Assembly (NCBI RefSeq): GCF_002811475.1
Contig: NZ_NPDL01000001.1
Coordinates: forward strand, 248,001-312,000
Reading direction: 5' to 3'
From: Leptospira hartskeerlii
GTDB lineage: Bacteria; Spirochaetota; Leptospiria; Leptospirales; Leptospiraceae
DNA length: 64,000 nt
The stretch's first letter is position 1. Each line of letters begins with the position of its first letter. Both the position numbers and the translations under genes were made by a program. The notes beneath the pieces were generated by a model, which searched no databases, was not told where the DNA came from, and worked only from the letters and a program-made list of their open reading frames with translations. Shown here piece by piece: positions 1 to 8,963 of this stretch.

Positions 1-101
1 AGATGGATACTATGACTTTCCGCACAACCATTCGTAATGCGAAAGGTGAAACTGTAATAGAAGCAGAGATGTCCATTTTCATCCGTAAACCGGAACAATA
101 A
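1..101 (+). CDS. Hydroxyacyl dehydratase subunit, 3' end only (FAS1-like/MaoC N-domain)
   Basis: Only the last 32 or so codons are in the window; the frame ends in TAA at 99-101. The visible tail ([19 protein letters not shown]) resembles the last strands of the FAS1-like dehydratase (MaoC_dehydrat_N) fold, with a closing 'SIFIRK' strand. It lies 13 bp before a MaoC-type gene, the arrangement seen for the HadA/HadB two-subunit (R)-3-hydroxyacyl dehydratases, in which this subunit pairs with the downstream one. Assignment rests mainly on that context plus a short tail; the start is outside the window. Confidence 0.6.
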   Translation, partial: MDTMTFRTTIRNAKGETVIEAEMSIFIRKPEQ

Positions 102-114
102 TAGGAGGATTAAG

Positions 115-531
115 ATGAGTAAGATTGAATTCGACAAGTACGAAGTAGGACAAGAACTCCCTCCTTTAAAAGTGGATACTATTACACATGCGCATCTGGT
201 ACGTTATGCGGGAGCGAGCGGTGACTTCAACCCGATCCATAACGATCCTGATTTCGCTCGTAAGACCGGATTAGACGGAACTATTGCTCATGGTATGTTT
301 GTAATGGCTCAGATTGGAAGACTTTGCACTTCTTGGGCGGATCAAAAACAGATCAAAGAATTCGGGGTCACTTTCAAAGCTATGACCAAGCCTGGACAAA
401 AACTAACTTGTTCCGGAAAGATCAAACGTAAGAAAGAAGAAAACGGAGAGAAAATTCTAACAGTTGCTGTAGAAGCTTCCGATGAATCTGGAGAAGTAAA
501 AGCTTCCGGAGAATTAGTAGTTATCTGCTAA
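115..531 (+). CDS. MaoC-family (R)-hydroxyacyl dehydratase/hydratase, 138 aa
   Basis: Single hot-dog fold of the MaoC/R-hydratase family. The hydratase motif is clear at about residues 38-62: SGDFNPIHNDPDFA followed by GTIAHGMF, with the catalytic Asp (of DFNPIH) and His that activate water. Family members hydrate or dehydrate (R)-3-hydroxyacyl thioesters. A strong ribosome binding site (AGGAGG, 103-108) precedes the ATG. Together with the upstream FAS1-like subunit it most likely forms a HadAB-like heterodimer acting in fatty-acyl metabolism. The acyl carrier (CoA or ACP) and chain length cannot be read from the sequence. A terminator follows at 554-580. Confidence 0.85.
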   Translation: MSKIEFDKYEVGQELPPLKVDTITHAHLVRYAGASGDFNPIHNDPDFARKTGLDGTIAHGMFVMAQIGRLCTSWADQKQIKEFGVTFKAMTKPGQKLTCSGKIKRKKEENGEKILTVAVEASDESGEVKASGELVVIC

Positions 532-553
532 TTTTTTTATTTCTTTAATTAAG

Positions 554-580
554 AAAGCCTCCGGTTTCGGGGGCTTTTTT
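554..580. terminator. Intrinsic terminator between convergent genes
   Basis: AAAGCCTCCG (554-563) pairs with CGGGGGCTTT (568-577) around a short loop, one G-U pair, followed by a T run. It ends the dehydratase transcript. An A run on the other side lets it serve the convergent phosphatase gene too. Confidence 0.85.
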
Positions 581-585
581 TATAC

Positions 586-2679
586 CTACGCAGGATATTC
601 GGGAGTTTCTCTGGATTCGATCGCGATGATCGTGATATCATCGTATCTTTGTTCGTCTCCTCTGGATCGTTCTTCCATTACTACTAATTCTTCTAATAGT
701 TTTTGGAGGCTTACGCTGGAAAGTGTACCTGCTCTGGATGCAATGGTCTCCACAGTGCTCCATCTATTTTCCTTTCTTCTGTTTTCTATAAGTCCATCAG
801 AGAAAAGTAATAAACGGCTTCCTAATGGGAACTTATAGGTAGAAAATTCAATTTCTAAATCATCGAACAGACCTAATATAGGGCCTGTTTTATGAAGTAG
901 TTCGAAATTACCGTCAGGAGAAAGTAATACCTGGTCCGGATGTCCCGCAGAAGCGTAGAGTACTTCTTTTTTTTCTAAATAGATATCAGCTACAAAACAA
1001 GGGAAGATACTTTCTAATGTATCGAACTTTCTTAAAAATCTTCCATTCAATTCTTTTAATACATGAGTAGGGCAGGGCAGTTTTTTTAATTCTTCATATT
1101 CCGTTTTTAGAGCCATGGTCATAAGGCTCGCCTGTACTCCATGTCCTACTGCATCGGCTAAAAGTACCCTTACTTGGCCAGGATTGATTTCTGAAATATC
1201 TAAGAAGTCTCCGCCTACTTTTTCCAGAGGTTTATAGACATAGTCGAAACGTATTCCTTTGATCTCTCTTTCTGGAGGAGTGAGGATTTTTCTTTGTACA
1301 TTCTGGGCGATCTCTAGCTCTCTATTGATCTGTTGCAGAGTATCGTTTAGGGTTCTCGTCCTATCTTCTACCTTTTGAACCAACTTTTCTTTCATTTCAA
1401 AAAGTTCCAAGTTCATAGTTTGAAGATCTTCTGTGAGAAGTTTTGCTTCTTTATACTTGGAAGAACGATCCGAAGCAATCACCAAAGACTGCAGGAATAC
1501 AAAGAGTACGAGCGCAATATGAGAAACTTGAAGAGAGGAAACTTTTAAGATATAAGTATAGAATAGATCAATTGCTACTCCTAAGAAGAGTATTCCCGAA
1601 CCGTATAAGATATAAGAAGAGTTATTCTCCTTATCAAAGTCTATACCAAAGATCACATAGATCACGTATCCGATCGTGATCCCGATAAACAAATGGAAAT
1701 AGACAACCTTACTACTATTGAATTCCAGAGAACCGAGTAGAGTCATCAGGATGAACAGAGAGATAATTACTAAGGAAATCTTTATGTACAGTTTGGATGC
1801 GTAAACAGTGAAAGTTTCATAGAAGAAGAGCAGATATAATCCGGTAGCACACATCATGGAAATTTGTTCTATTATCTGTATTCCGTTTTGGTTGATAGAA
1901 GGAAAAAATTCCATGAGAAGTCTTGTGTTCGTAACAAGAGTTCTCATACCTATTGCCATACTCATAAATCCAAAATACAAAGGAGCCTTGCTGGATCTTA
2001 AATATAAATACAGAGAGATATGATAGAGCCCCATGATCACTAAACTGGAGAATGCAAAAATATCAGTGAAGATGGCCCTTGTTCTTGTGGACCACATCAC
2101 TTCGGATGGACCTAATTTAACAGGAGAGCTGATCCCTCCTTGTCTTGCGAAATTATTCGTAACAAAAAGTGCGATTTCTATCTGACTGGAACTAGGAACG
2201 AATGAAAAAGATCTAGGTTGCACTCTTGCAACACTAGTTTGAGGAGAAGTGGACGGATCTCCAGATTCTCCTTGAAACTCTCCATCCAAGTATAATCTGT
2301 AGGAACTCCAAACAGTGCCTAAGCCTAGTGTGAGAACCTTCCCCACCCAAACATCAGGCAAAAGAACTTTGAGTCTATAGGTGGCATAACCTAATCTTTC
2401 ATAAGATGGATGTAATTCGGTCTCTCTGTTCCAAGAGCCTGGGACCGTCATATTCCCGTGAAAGGATTCTAGAATTTTCCCAGGCTCTTGACTCCAGAAA
2501 AATTCCCATTCTCCGGATAGATCTACCGGGCCGGAGCTCGCACTTTGGATACCTCTGAGGTCGATTACACCTTTGTAAGCGCGTAAGTTTTCTTCCTTAT
2601 GCCAGGGGGTGAGAGACAGAAGGAAAATGAGGAAGCCGATGGGTCCTAATAAAAAGAATAAATATTTTGCCGTGTGCAT
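586..2679 (-). CDS. RsbU-type PP2C phosphatase with 7TM-DISM sensor region, 697 aa
   Basis: Order of parts: N-terminal membrane anchor (about 5-22); extracytoplasmic beta-rich DISM-type domain (about 37-180, with the 'DLSGEWEFFW' opening typical of 7TMR-DISM inputs); a multi-pass region (about 200-405); coiled coil (about 405-460); SpoIIE/PP2C phosphatase domain to the end. The phosphatase metal motifs are visible: GGDFLDISE, LADAVGHG, LLFSDGLIE and the closing DDITIIAI. Family knowledge: such phosphatases dephosphorylate STAS-domain anti-sigma antagonists in partner-switching pathways. A STAS protein is encoded at 16725-17063, but pairing the two is inference. It appears to be monocistronic. 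The extracytoplasmic ligand is unknown. Confidence 0.9.
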   Translation of the reverse strand: MHTAKYLFFLLGPIGFLIFLLSLTPWHKEENLRAYKGVIDLRGIQSASSGPVDLSGEWEFFWSQEPGKILESFHGNMTVPGSWNRETELHPSYERLGYATYRLKVLLPDVWVGKVLTLGLGTVWSSYRLYLDGEFQGESGDPSTSPQTSVARVQPRSFSFVPSSSQIEIALFVTNNFARQGGISSPVKLGPSEVMWSTRTRAIFTDIFAFSSLVIMGLYHISLYLYLRSSKAPLYFGFMSMAIGMRTLVTNTRLLMEFFPSINQNGIQIIEQISMMCATGLYLLFFYETFTVYASKLYIKISLVIISLFILMTLLGSLEFNSSKVVYFHLFIGITIGYVIYVIFGIDFDKENNSSYILYGSGILFLGVAIDLFYTYILKVSSLQVSHIALVLFVFLQSLVIASDRSSKYKEAKLLTEDLQTMNLELFEMKEKLVQKVEDRTRTLNDTLQQINRELEIAQNVQRKILTPPEREIKGIRFDYVYKPLEKVGGDFLDISEINPGQVRVLLADAVGHGVQASLMTMALKTEYEELKKLPCPTHVLKELNGRFLRKFDTLESIFPCFVADIYLEKKEVLYASAGHPDQVLLSPDGNFELLHKTGPILGLFDDLEIEFSTYKFPLGSRLLLFSDGLIENRRKENRWSTVETIASRAGTLSSVSLQKLLEELVVMEERSRGDEQRYDDITIIAIESRETPEYPA

Positions 2680-3032
2680 TGAGCAGGAAGGTTGGGACCA
2701 TCCTCCATCGGATTATATTTTCTCGTCAATCTTTCTCCGACTAACAAGAGTATTCGAGAGAATTTTGGAAAATAATAATTTCCAAACCTAACTCTAGAAT
2801 GTTTGACCTTCAACTTTTGGCTTGGATTCCGTAAATACGAAAGAAGCGTCCCTAAAGTCTATCAGGGAACTTCAAAGACTATTAGAGGAAAAAAAAACGA
2901 AGAATTATACGTCCAATCCGACGTTTTTCGTAAAAAAGAAGTATTTTGGCAAATCTACTTAAAAACCGGAAATTCCTGTTGCCATGTTGATCCTTCGGAA
3001 GAGCATGAAAAAGACCGATACGAATCACATAT
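2680..3032. other. 353-bp intergenic region between divergent genes
   Basis: Contains the start-proximal control regions of the phosphatase (minus) and the TPR lipoprotein (plus). One short open frame with Leptospira-like composition (about 2822-2962, TTG start, 46 codons, rich in Lys, Glu and Ser) is visible but lacks a ribosome binding site, so it is not called as a gene. No clear promoter, RNA or repeat was recognised. Confidence 0.4.
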
Positions 3033-3818
3033 ATGAGCCGTTTTCATTTTTCGAGAAACTATTCTATTTTAGCTAGCGTTACACTTGTATTGGCGTTTTA
3101 TTCTGCTTGTTCCGGGGAGAAGGATGAACCTTCTATTTTGGAAATCAGAGATCTGTTGGACTCCGGTCATTTAACAGAATCGGTTCAGAAGGCAAAGGAT
3201 AAGGCTTTGATCACCGGAAAAATGGACCAGGTCCATTATCTCAGGGGATGGATCCATTATTTACGCAAAGAAGATTCCTCCGCAGAGAAAGAATATAAAC
3301 TTTGTTTAAAGGAGAATAAAAACTCCATCGATTGCCTGAGAGGTCTTGCTCAGATCGAAAAACATAAACAGAATTATGAAAAGGCGGAAACTAGATATAA
3401 GCAAGCCTTAGTAATTGCGCAAGCCACCAAAAACCAAGAATACAGTTCCATGTTACTAACGGATCTGGGAAATTTGGCTCTCTCTCAGGATGAAAGAGAA
3501 GAAGCCCTGGACTGGTACAATAAATCTATCCAAGTAAAACCGGAAGGTTCTGCCTATTATGGACTCGGTTTTGTGCATCTATTGAATCGAGACAAGGTAG
3601 CTTCTATTCAATCCTTAAAGAAGGGATTGGGAACTGAATATAGAGATTTAATCATCAAAGCGGAAACCTATTATCTTCTGGCAAAGTTACAAAACGATTT
3701 CGAAAAAAATCCGCAAGCGGCAAGCGAGTCGGCAAAAAAGGCCTTCGAATTATTTCCTGCAATGGAGAAATACTCAAAATCTTGGGAACAATATTCCAAA
3801 CTTTCCAGTTCTAAATAA
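3033..3818 (+). CDS. TPR-repeat lipoprotein, 261 aa
   Basis: The N-terminus is basic then hydrophobic and ends in a loose spirochaetal lipobox (FYSAC, Cys26), so the protein is probably lipid-anchored. The rest is helical with tetratricopeptide repeats, e.g. about 68-102, 104-140 ('YEKAETRYKQAL') and 145-175 ('EEALDWYNKSIQVKPEGSAYYGLG'). TPRs are protein-interaction scaffolds, and no partner is evident. It lies 11 bp upstream of the DUF2062 gene on the same strand, suggesting co-transcription. No good ribosome binding site precedes the ATG, so the start is chosen because it gives an intact signal peptide. Confidence 0.8.
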   Translation: MSRFHFSRNYSILASVTLVLAFYSACSGEKDEPSILEIRDLLDSGHLTESVQKAKDKALITGKMDQVHYLRGWIHYLRKEDSSAEKEYKLCLKENKNSIDCLRGLAQIEKHKQNYEKAETRYKQALVIAQATKNQEYSSMLLTDLGNLALSQDEREEALDWYNKSIQVKPEGSAYYGLGFVHLLNRDKVASIQSLKKGLGTEYRDLIIKAETYYLLAKLQNDFEKNPQAASESAKKAFELFPAMEKYSKSWEQYSKLSSSK

Positions 3819-3829
3819 AACAGGACCCA

Positions 3830-4438
3830 ATGAATTTACTCAGAACGATCTGGCGTATCATCCATAAACAAATCATTTTACCCTTCCAAGAATCCTATGC
3901 TCCTATTCACGAAGTTTGTTTAGGAACTACTGTAGGCCTGCTTTGGTCAATGACTCCTCTCGTAGGAGTGCAGATGTATTTGGGATTGGGAACTTGGCTT
4001 ATACTTCGATTGTTCCGTATCCGTTTTTATCTTCCGATTGCGATCGCTATGATCTGGATTACGAATCCGGTAACAGTTCCATTTTTTTATTCCTTATTCT
4101 ATTGGATAGGCAAACAGGTTTTACTTTTGCTCGGAATTCCTTTCCAACAGATCAGCTTCGATACGTTATTAGCCATCTCTAAAGAATCAGAATCCATGGA
4201 TCTGATCGGTGGATTATATCATTGGACAATTTTTTTATTTGATAAGATGGGACTTCCAATGTTCGTAGGTGGTTTTGCTTTTGGAGTTCCCTTGGCATTA
4301 CTCGGCTACCCGATCACCTATCGTTTATTAAATTCTTATAGAGCCAGAAGAGCACATGAAGAAGGTATTAGTCTTCAAGAATGGGAACTAAAACATGTAA
4401 GAAAAGACGTAGGATTGTTCGCCGCCAAAACGCCATAG
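3830..4438 (+). CDS. DUF2062 membrane protein, 202 aa
   Basis: Polytopic protein with an early 'EVCLGTTVGLLWSMTPLVGVQM' region, hydrophobic spans near 30-50, 60-95 and 140-165, and Pro/Asn turns ('WITNPVTVPFFY') typical of DUF2062 proteins. The biochemical function of the family is not established; some members occur fused to or beside glycosyltransferases. It follows the TPR lipoprotein by 11 bp. A basic C-terminal tail is probably cytoplasmic. Confidence 0.75.
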   Translation: MNLLRTIWRIIHKQIILPFQESYAPIHEVCLGTTVGLLWSMTPLVGVQMYLGLGTWLILRLFRIRFYLPIAIAMIWITNPVTVPFFYSLFYWIGKQVLLLLGIPFQQISFDTLLAISKESESMDLIGGLYHWTIFLFDKMGLPMFVGGFAFGVPLALLGYPITYRLLNSYRARRAHEEGISLQEWELKHVRKDVGLFAAKTP

Positions 4439-4456
4439 CACCCTTCCGAACTAAAC

Positions 4457-5494
4457 CTACACAATTCCTAAAAGATTGGAAAGAGTTTCCGCATCGTATT
4501 GAGATTTGCCGGAACTGCTTTCCGCTTCTGAAATCAAAGAAGCGATCTTACGATTGATCGGAGCTTTATGGCCGACCTTATCCGCTAAACTTACTATTTC
4601 TCCATTCAAATAAGAAATCTCAGTTGTTTTTCCATGATGTAGGTCTTCCCACATCGAAGATCTTGCTTCAGGGTCAATTTTAACCATGGAAGAAGCGACT
4701 CTGAAAAATAGGAAGTCCGGCAAACCTAAAATGATCGGTGCAAGCCAAGGGATCATTTTGCCGGCACTTGCAGGCTGGATCCCGGAAAGTTTAAGGATTT
4801 CTAAACCTTCTAAGATCATGGAAGCTAAAATTTTTCTGTAAGTTCTTTGGGATAATTCTTCTCTGAGAGGAATGCCTGCGAGTGCGTTTAAGCTATTATT
4901 CAAATTGAAAAGTAGTTTTCCCCAAAGAACACCTTCCATATTTTTATGCACGGTAGAAGGTAGGCCCGCTCTTCTTAGATAAGAATGGATTTTGTTCCCG
5001 AATTCATTTGATTTAACTACAAGTTCTCCGCTTGTCCCTTGGTGGAATTGTCCTTTTCCTTTAGCAACCACATTGAACGGCACCATACCCGGTAAATTTC
5101 TATCGTTTAACTCAGGTAATACGGAGGCAAGTTCCTTAGAGTTTCGAACTCCATTCTGAAAACTTACTACGATAATTTTGGATAATTCTTCAGGTGAAAA
5201 AAGAGAACGGATGGATTTTCCTGCTTCTATCGTATCCTTACTTTTGACAGTGATCAAAAATACGTTCGAGTCTTTGGCTTCTTTTATATCGGTTGCATAA
5301 CGGACCTGGCTCGGTGCGAGAGTGAAAGAATTTCCCTTATAGTCGCTGATCCCTAAGCCGAATAATTGGATCTCTTGTTTTAATCTTTCTCTGCCTAAAA
5401 ATACTACAGGATACCCTGCTTTTACCAAGTACGCTCCGATATATGTTCCTATACTTCCGGAACCCAAGATCGCAAATTTTGTGGAAAAACTCAT
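4457..5494 (-). CDS. Ketopantoate reductase family NADP-dependent oxidoreductase (ApbA/PanE-like), 345 aa
   Basis: An N-terminal Rossmann fold begins with GSGSIGTYIGAYL (about 10-22), the dinucleotide-binding motif of the ApbA/PanE family. 'VKSKDT', 'FQNGVRN' and a helical C-terminal domain containing 'GVLWGKLLFNLNNSLNAL' (the Lys and Asn that contact substrate in PanE) follow. The family includes 2-dehydropantoate 2-reductase of pantothenate/CoA synthesis, but also paralogues of unknown substrate. At 345 aa it is somewhat longer than E. coli PanE (303), so the specific reaction is left open. It is transcribed separately: the lipase terminator lies upstream. Confidence 0.8.
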   Translation of the reverse strand: MSFSTKFAILGSGSIGTYIGAYLVKAGYPVVFLGRERLKQEIQLFGLGISDYKGNSFTLAPSQVRYATDIKEAKDSNVFLITVKSKDTIEAGKSIRSLFSPEELSKIIVVSFQNGVRNSKELASVLPELNDRNLPGMVPFNVVAKGKGQFHQGTSGELVVKSNEFGNKIHSYLRRAGLPSTVHKNMEGVLWGKLLFNLNNSLNALAGIPLREELSQRTYRKILASMILEGLEILKLSGIQPASAGKMIPWLAPIILGLPDFLFFRVASSMVKIDPEARSSMWEDLHHGKTTEISYLNGEIVSLADKVGHKAPINRKIASLISEAESSSGKSQYDAETLSNLLGIV

Positions 5495-5566
5495 AAGCGG
5501 AAAGATTGAAGAATATTAGAAAAATACCAACTAGAAAATCGGTATTCTACACTTAGATTTAGGCAT

Positions 5567-5599
5567 AAAAAAAGCCGGGAGATTAACCCCGGCTTTTTT
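5567..5599 (-). terminator. Intrinsic terminator of the lipase gene
   Basis: GCCGGG (5574-5579) pairs with CCCGGC (5588-5593). The stem is extended by an A run against a T run, giving a U tract on both strands. On the minus strand it lies just downstream of the lipase stop codon. Confidence 0.85.
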
Positions 5600-5616
5600 C
5601 ACACGCAACGTCGAAA

Positions 5617-6540
5617 TTACTGATTAGATTTCGCGTTGGAAGCCATTTTCAAGAAGTAACCTTCCACATCGTACCAAAACTTTCCGGAATTCAAGGTGTT
5701 AGAAGCTTGTAAATGGTCTACACCAGTTACTAGAAGTCCGTAATCAGGTCCACCTTTGAAAGTTCCCCATTTCAAAGAAGTGTAAGGAACGAGTCCATCG
5801 CAGGTTCCGCCTTGTCCGTTAAACAATCCCCCAGCCACACAAGCAGGTTGAATGATTCCCATCAATGGGTGTTGGATTAGGTCAGGAATGGTGATGTAAG
5901 ATCCGTAAGAGAAATACTTAACGGAAGAAGCATCAGGAGTGCGAGTGTTGAAAGCCGCAGTTCCGCTGGTAGTCAAGGAACCAAGTGCCGCAAGAGCGTC
6001 TTGGTTTCCGCCGCCATACACTAATTGAACTACAACCCCTAAGATACCGCTAACGAAAGGTTTGATCCAATCAGGAAGAACGGTAGTTACGATATCCGCA
6101 ATTGGAGATCCTCTGTGAGGAGTGTTCAAAGTGGTTAAAGTGGAAACTTTGGAAGAAAGTCCTAAGTTGGAGATAGCATAGCGGCTATCCAATCCACCTT
6201 GGGAGTGTCCAAGGATATGCACTTTGCTAAAGCCGTTTGCGGCCATATAAGTAAGGACTTTATCCTTTAATTGAACCCCGCGAGTCTCATTAGACTGCGC
6301 TGCAGTCTTAGTGGGAGCATACACGGTTGCACCTTGGGATTGCAGATATGTGTCCATTCCGCCCCAATAGTTAACTATACTAATTATGCCGGAAGAATCA
6401 GTTCCCCAACCGAAAAGTCCGTGGGAAAGAACGATTGGATACGATCCAGCTAATGGTTTGGAGGAAGATCCTCCCCCTGAAGCGAACAACGTGCCGCTAC
6501 ACAAAAATAGGAGTAATACCGCTAATCCTAATTTACGCAT
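5617..6540 (-). CDS. Secreted triacylglycerol lipase (Pseudomonas lipase family), 307 aa
   Basis: A Sec signal peptide (residues 1-20, MRKLGLAVLLLFLCSGTLFA) is followed by an alpha/beta-hydrolase of lipase family I. The oxyanion loop is 'PIVLSHGLFGW' (about 36-46), the nucleophile elbow is LGHSQGGLDSRY, the acid is probably the Asp of 'GTCDGLVPY' and the catalytic His is in 'GVDHLQ'. Two Cys (about 238 and 249) are placed like the conserved disulphide of the family. It probably hydrolyses long-chain acylglycerols outside the cytoplasmic membrane, feeding fatty acids to beta-oxidation. No foldase (lif) gene is adjacent. A 110-nt leader with a 5' hairpin and its own promoter precede it. Confidence 0.9.
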   Translation of the reverse strand: MRKLGLAVLLLFLCSGTLFASGGGSSSKPLAGSYPIVLSHGLFGWGTDSSGIISIVNYWGGMDTYLQSQGATVYAPTKTAAQSNETRGVQLKDKVLTYMAANGFSKVHILGHSQGGLDSRYAISNLGLSSKVSTLTTLNTPHRGSPIADIVTTVLPDWIKPFVSGILGVVVQLVYGGGNQDALAALGSLTTSGTAAFNTRTPDASSVKYFSYGSYITIPDLIQHPLMGIIQPACVAGGLFNGQGGTCDGLVPYTSLKWGTFKGGPDYGLLVTGVDHLQASNTLNSGKFWYDVEGYFLKMASNAKSNQ

Positions 6541-6635
6541 TTGAGTTTACCTCTTCACTATTCTCTTGCTGTCTATATGGTTTCTCAGATTGAGATTCGC
6601 TTAGTTTTAACTTGTTCGCTTTTTTATCTGTATCA

Positions 6636-6687
6636 CTCGGTACAAAACCGAGCTTTTGAAGAATAAATCTAGACTCAAAGCTGTCAA
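6636..6687 (-). promoter_or_regulatory. Lipase promoter with a 5' mRNA hairpin
   Basis: On the minus strand a perfect -35 TTGACA (6687-6682) is followed after 16 bp by TATTCT (6665-6660). The start site would fall near 6653, so the inverted repeat CTCGGT/ACCGAG (6636-6641 with 6647-6652, loop ACAAA) would fold at the very 5' end of the message. Such hairpins can stabilise mRNA; that role is inference. Confidence 0.55.
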
Positions 6688-7161
6688 GATAAAACGTTCG
6701 AAAAAAGTGATGATAAAATAACGTTTGATATAGAACTAATTTCTTTTCATAACGGTCGGTTTATTATAAATATTCCTTTAGGGATGCTTTTGGAGAAGAA
6801 GGTCTTAAGGTGAAAAATTCCTATTTTCAAGCCTGACTAACGTGTTTTTGTGGATCGTGTTCTAATTTGATGCGATGGATTCGAGTAAGAAGCATGGTTG
6901 AAAGTTCGGTAATAGTTATTCGGGAAATTGGAGTTCATTCTATTCTGCGGCGTGATAGGTAAATGTATGAATGTCCGATAGTGTTCTCTCCGGGCGTGCA
7001 TTGGTACATGCGCATTAGTGGACCTCGAACTACCAAAACATTTTCTTTTTTTTGTAAACAATCGTTCATCTATATTCCAAAAATTTGAAAAAGATTGACT
7101 ATGGATTATTATACACTTTCGTAACGAGGCTCTTAGATATAGAATAAAGAAGAGGAATCAT
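6688..7161. other. 474-bp intergenic stretch without a recognised gene
   Basis: A+T-rich at the left. One minus-strand open frame (6837-7061) has an Arg/Asn/His-rich composition unlike the neighbours and is not accepted. A ribosome binding site (AGAGGAA) precedes the deacylase ATG at 7162. A TTGACT hexamer at 7095-7100 could be a -35 box, but no good -10 follows it. Confidence 0.4.
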
Positions 7162-8961
7162 ATGAAGTACGATGTTCTGATCAAGAACGGAAGAATATTC
7201 GATGGAGAAGGAAACGAATCATTTATAGGAGATGTAGCAGTTTCAGATGGAAAGATTGTCGAGATCTCTAAATCCATTTCCGGTGATGCAAAAAAGATGT
7301 ACGATGCAAAAGGACTTTGGATCACACCAGGATTTATAGATTTTCATACACATTATGATGCAGAGGTGGAAGCTTCTCCAGGATTAAAAGAGTCAGTGAT
7401 GCATGGAGTGACTACAATTACAATGGGAAGTTGTTCTCTTAGTCTTTGTATCGGATCACCGGAAGATCTTGCTGATATGTTCAGTAGAGTAGAAGCGATA
7501 CCGAGAGAGCAGGTGCTTCCTCTATTACAAAAAAAGAAAACTTGGAATTCGATGAAAGAATATGCGGATCATTTGAATTCACTTCCTTTGGGTCCGAATG
7601 TTTCTACTTTCTTGGGACATTCTGCTATTCGATCTTATTCTATGGGATTAGAAAGATCTCTTTCTTATGGAGTAAAACCTACGGAAGAAGAAATGGTCAA
7701 AATGGAGAAACTTCTGCAAGAAGCGATTGATTGCGGATACTTAGGACTTTCTATCAATACTCTTACGTGGGATAAAATGGATGGCAGTCGTTTCAGAAGT
7801 AAGCCGCTTCCTTCTACATTTGCCAAATGGTCTGAAATTAGTAGATTAAATAAAATTGTTCGAAGAGAAGACAGGATTTTCCAGGGAGTGCCGAATGTTT
7901 CTACGAAGTATAATGTTTTACTCTTCTTTAAAGAAAGTCTTGGTATATTCAGAAAGAAACTAAAGACTACAATCATTTCGCTTATGGATCCACGGTCCAA
8001 CCGCTCTATTTACAAGTTAGTAGCATTCCTTACTCGGATTGTGAATACGATCTTGCAAGGTGATGTTCGTTTGCAGGCAGTTCCCGCCGTTTTCGATCTT
8101 TATGCAGATGGAGTGGATGTAGTAGTCTTCGAAGAATTCGGTGCAGGGACTGCGGCAATCCATTTAGCGGATCTTGCGGAAAGACGAAAACTTCTACTCG
8201 ATAAAGGGTATAGAAAATGGTTCCGTAGACAATGGACGAATTGGTTTTTACCTAGAGTATTCCACAGAGACTTTAATGAATCCAAAATTGTAGAATGTCC
8301 CGACCAAAAACTGGTCGGCAGATCTTTTTCTGAATTAGCCAAAGAAAGAAAACAACATGTGGTCGAAACATTTTTGGATCTATGTGCCGAATATGGGAAT
8401 GATATTCGTTGGTACACTGTGATAGGAAACGATCGCAAAGGACCTTTAAAATATATAGTCAGTCACCCGGATGTATTGATCGGATTCTCAGATGCTGGTG
8501 CTCACTTGAGGGGAATGGCACATTATAATTTTCCATTACGTTTTTTGAAATTAGTTAGAGACGCAGAACTGGAAGGAAAACCTTTTCTTTCTCCGGAAAA
8601 AGCGGTTTGGAGAGTCACTGGGGAAATTGCGGATTGGTTCGGTTTGGACACGGGCAAACTGAAGGTCGGCGCGCAAGCAGATATTGTTCTTTTAAATCCG
8701 AATGGATTAAACGAAAAAGTGGAAACCATCCAAGAAACTCCAATGCCAGAATTTGGCGGAATGGTTCGGTTAGTCCGAAGGAATGAAGAAGCGATCCGTG
8801 CAGTATTGATCAATGGAAAAGTCGCAGTAGAGAATGGGGTCGTTCTTCCAGAGATCGGAAAAGAAAGCGGCTTCGGAAGATTTATGGCTTATAAGGAAAA
8901 AGATTATCTATATTCTTCCGCGAAATCGCAAAAGAGAGAAGCTGCAGGATCTGCAGCTTAA
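7162..8961 (+). CDS. N-acyl-D-amino-acid deacylase/D-aminoacylase-family amidohydrolase, 599 aa
   Basis: Metal-dependent amidohydrolase. The N-terminal beta-sandwich ('MKYDVLIKNGRIFDGEG') leads into 'PGFIDFHTHYDAE' (about 59-71), the HxH metal site. Further family motifs are 'GVTTITMGSCSLSLC' (metal/Cys region), 'TFLGHSAIR', and 'GFSDAGAHLRGMAHY' with the catalytic Asp near residue 444. The C-terminus returns to the sandwich ('GKLKVGAQADIVLLNP'). The D-aminoacylase clade hydrolyses N-acyl-D-amino acids, but close relatives are often annotated only as amidohydrolases, so the substrate is unproven. An insertion of roughly 100 residues (about 230-300, basic and hydrophobic) makes it longer than the usual 480-530 aa. 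It converges with the next gene with a 2-bp gap. Confidence 0.8.
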   Translation: MKYDVLIKNGRIFDGEGNESFIGDVAVSDGKIVEISKSISGDAKKMYDAKGLWITPGFIDFHTHYDAEVEASPGLKESVMHGVTTITMGSCSLSLCIGSPEDLADMFSRVEAIPREQVLPLLQKKKTWNSMKEYADHLNSLPLGPNVSTFLGHSAIRSYSMGLERSLSYGVKPTEEEMVKMEKLLQEAIDCGYLGLSINTLTWDKMDGSRFRSKPLPSTFAKWSEISRLNKIVRREDRIFQGVPNVSTKYNVLLFFKESLGIFRKKLKTTIISLMDPRSNRSIYKLVAFLTRIVNTILQGDVRLQAVPAVFDLYADGVDVVVFEEFGAGTAAIHLADLAERRKLLLDKGYRKWFRRQWTNWFLPRVFHRDFNESKIVECPDQKLVGRSFSELAKERKQHVVETFLDLCAEYGNDIRWYTVIGNDRKGPLKYIVSHPDVLIGFSDAGAHLRGMAHYNFPLRFLKLVRDAELEGKPFLSPEKAVWRVTGEIADWFGLDTGKLKVGAQADIVLLNPNGLNEKVETIQETPMPEFGGMVRLVRRNEEAIRAVLINGKVAVENGVVLPEIGKESGFGRFMAYKEKDYLYSSAKSQKREAAGSAA

Positions 8962-8963
8962 GC

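Noticed and set aside
2803..3036. 77-codon frame ahead of the TPR lipoprotein
   Set aside because: Cys- and Tyr-scattered composition, overlap with the lipoprotein start, and no ribosome site; a competing 46-codon frame in the same stretch (2822-2962) looks more protein-like but also lacks a ribosome site.
6837..7061. 74-codon open frame on the minus strand in the gap before the deacylase gene
   Set aside because: Arg/Asn/His-rich composition unlike any neighbour, no ribosome binding site, and no domain.
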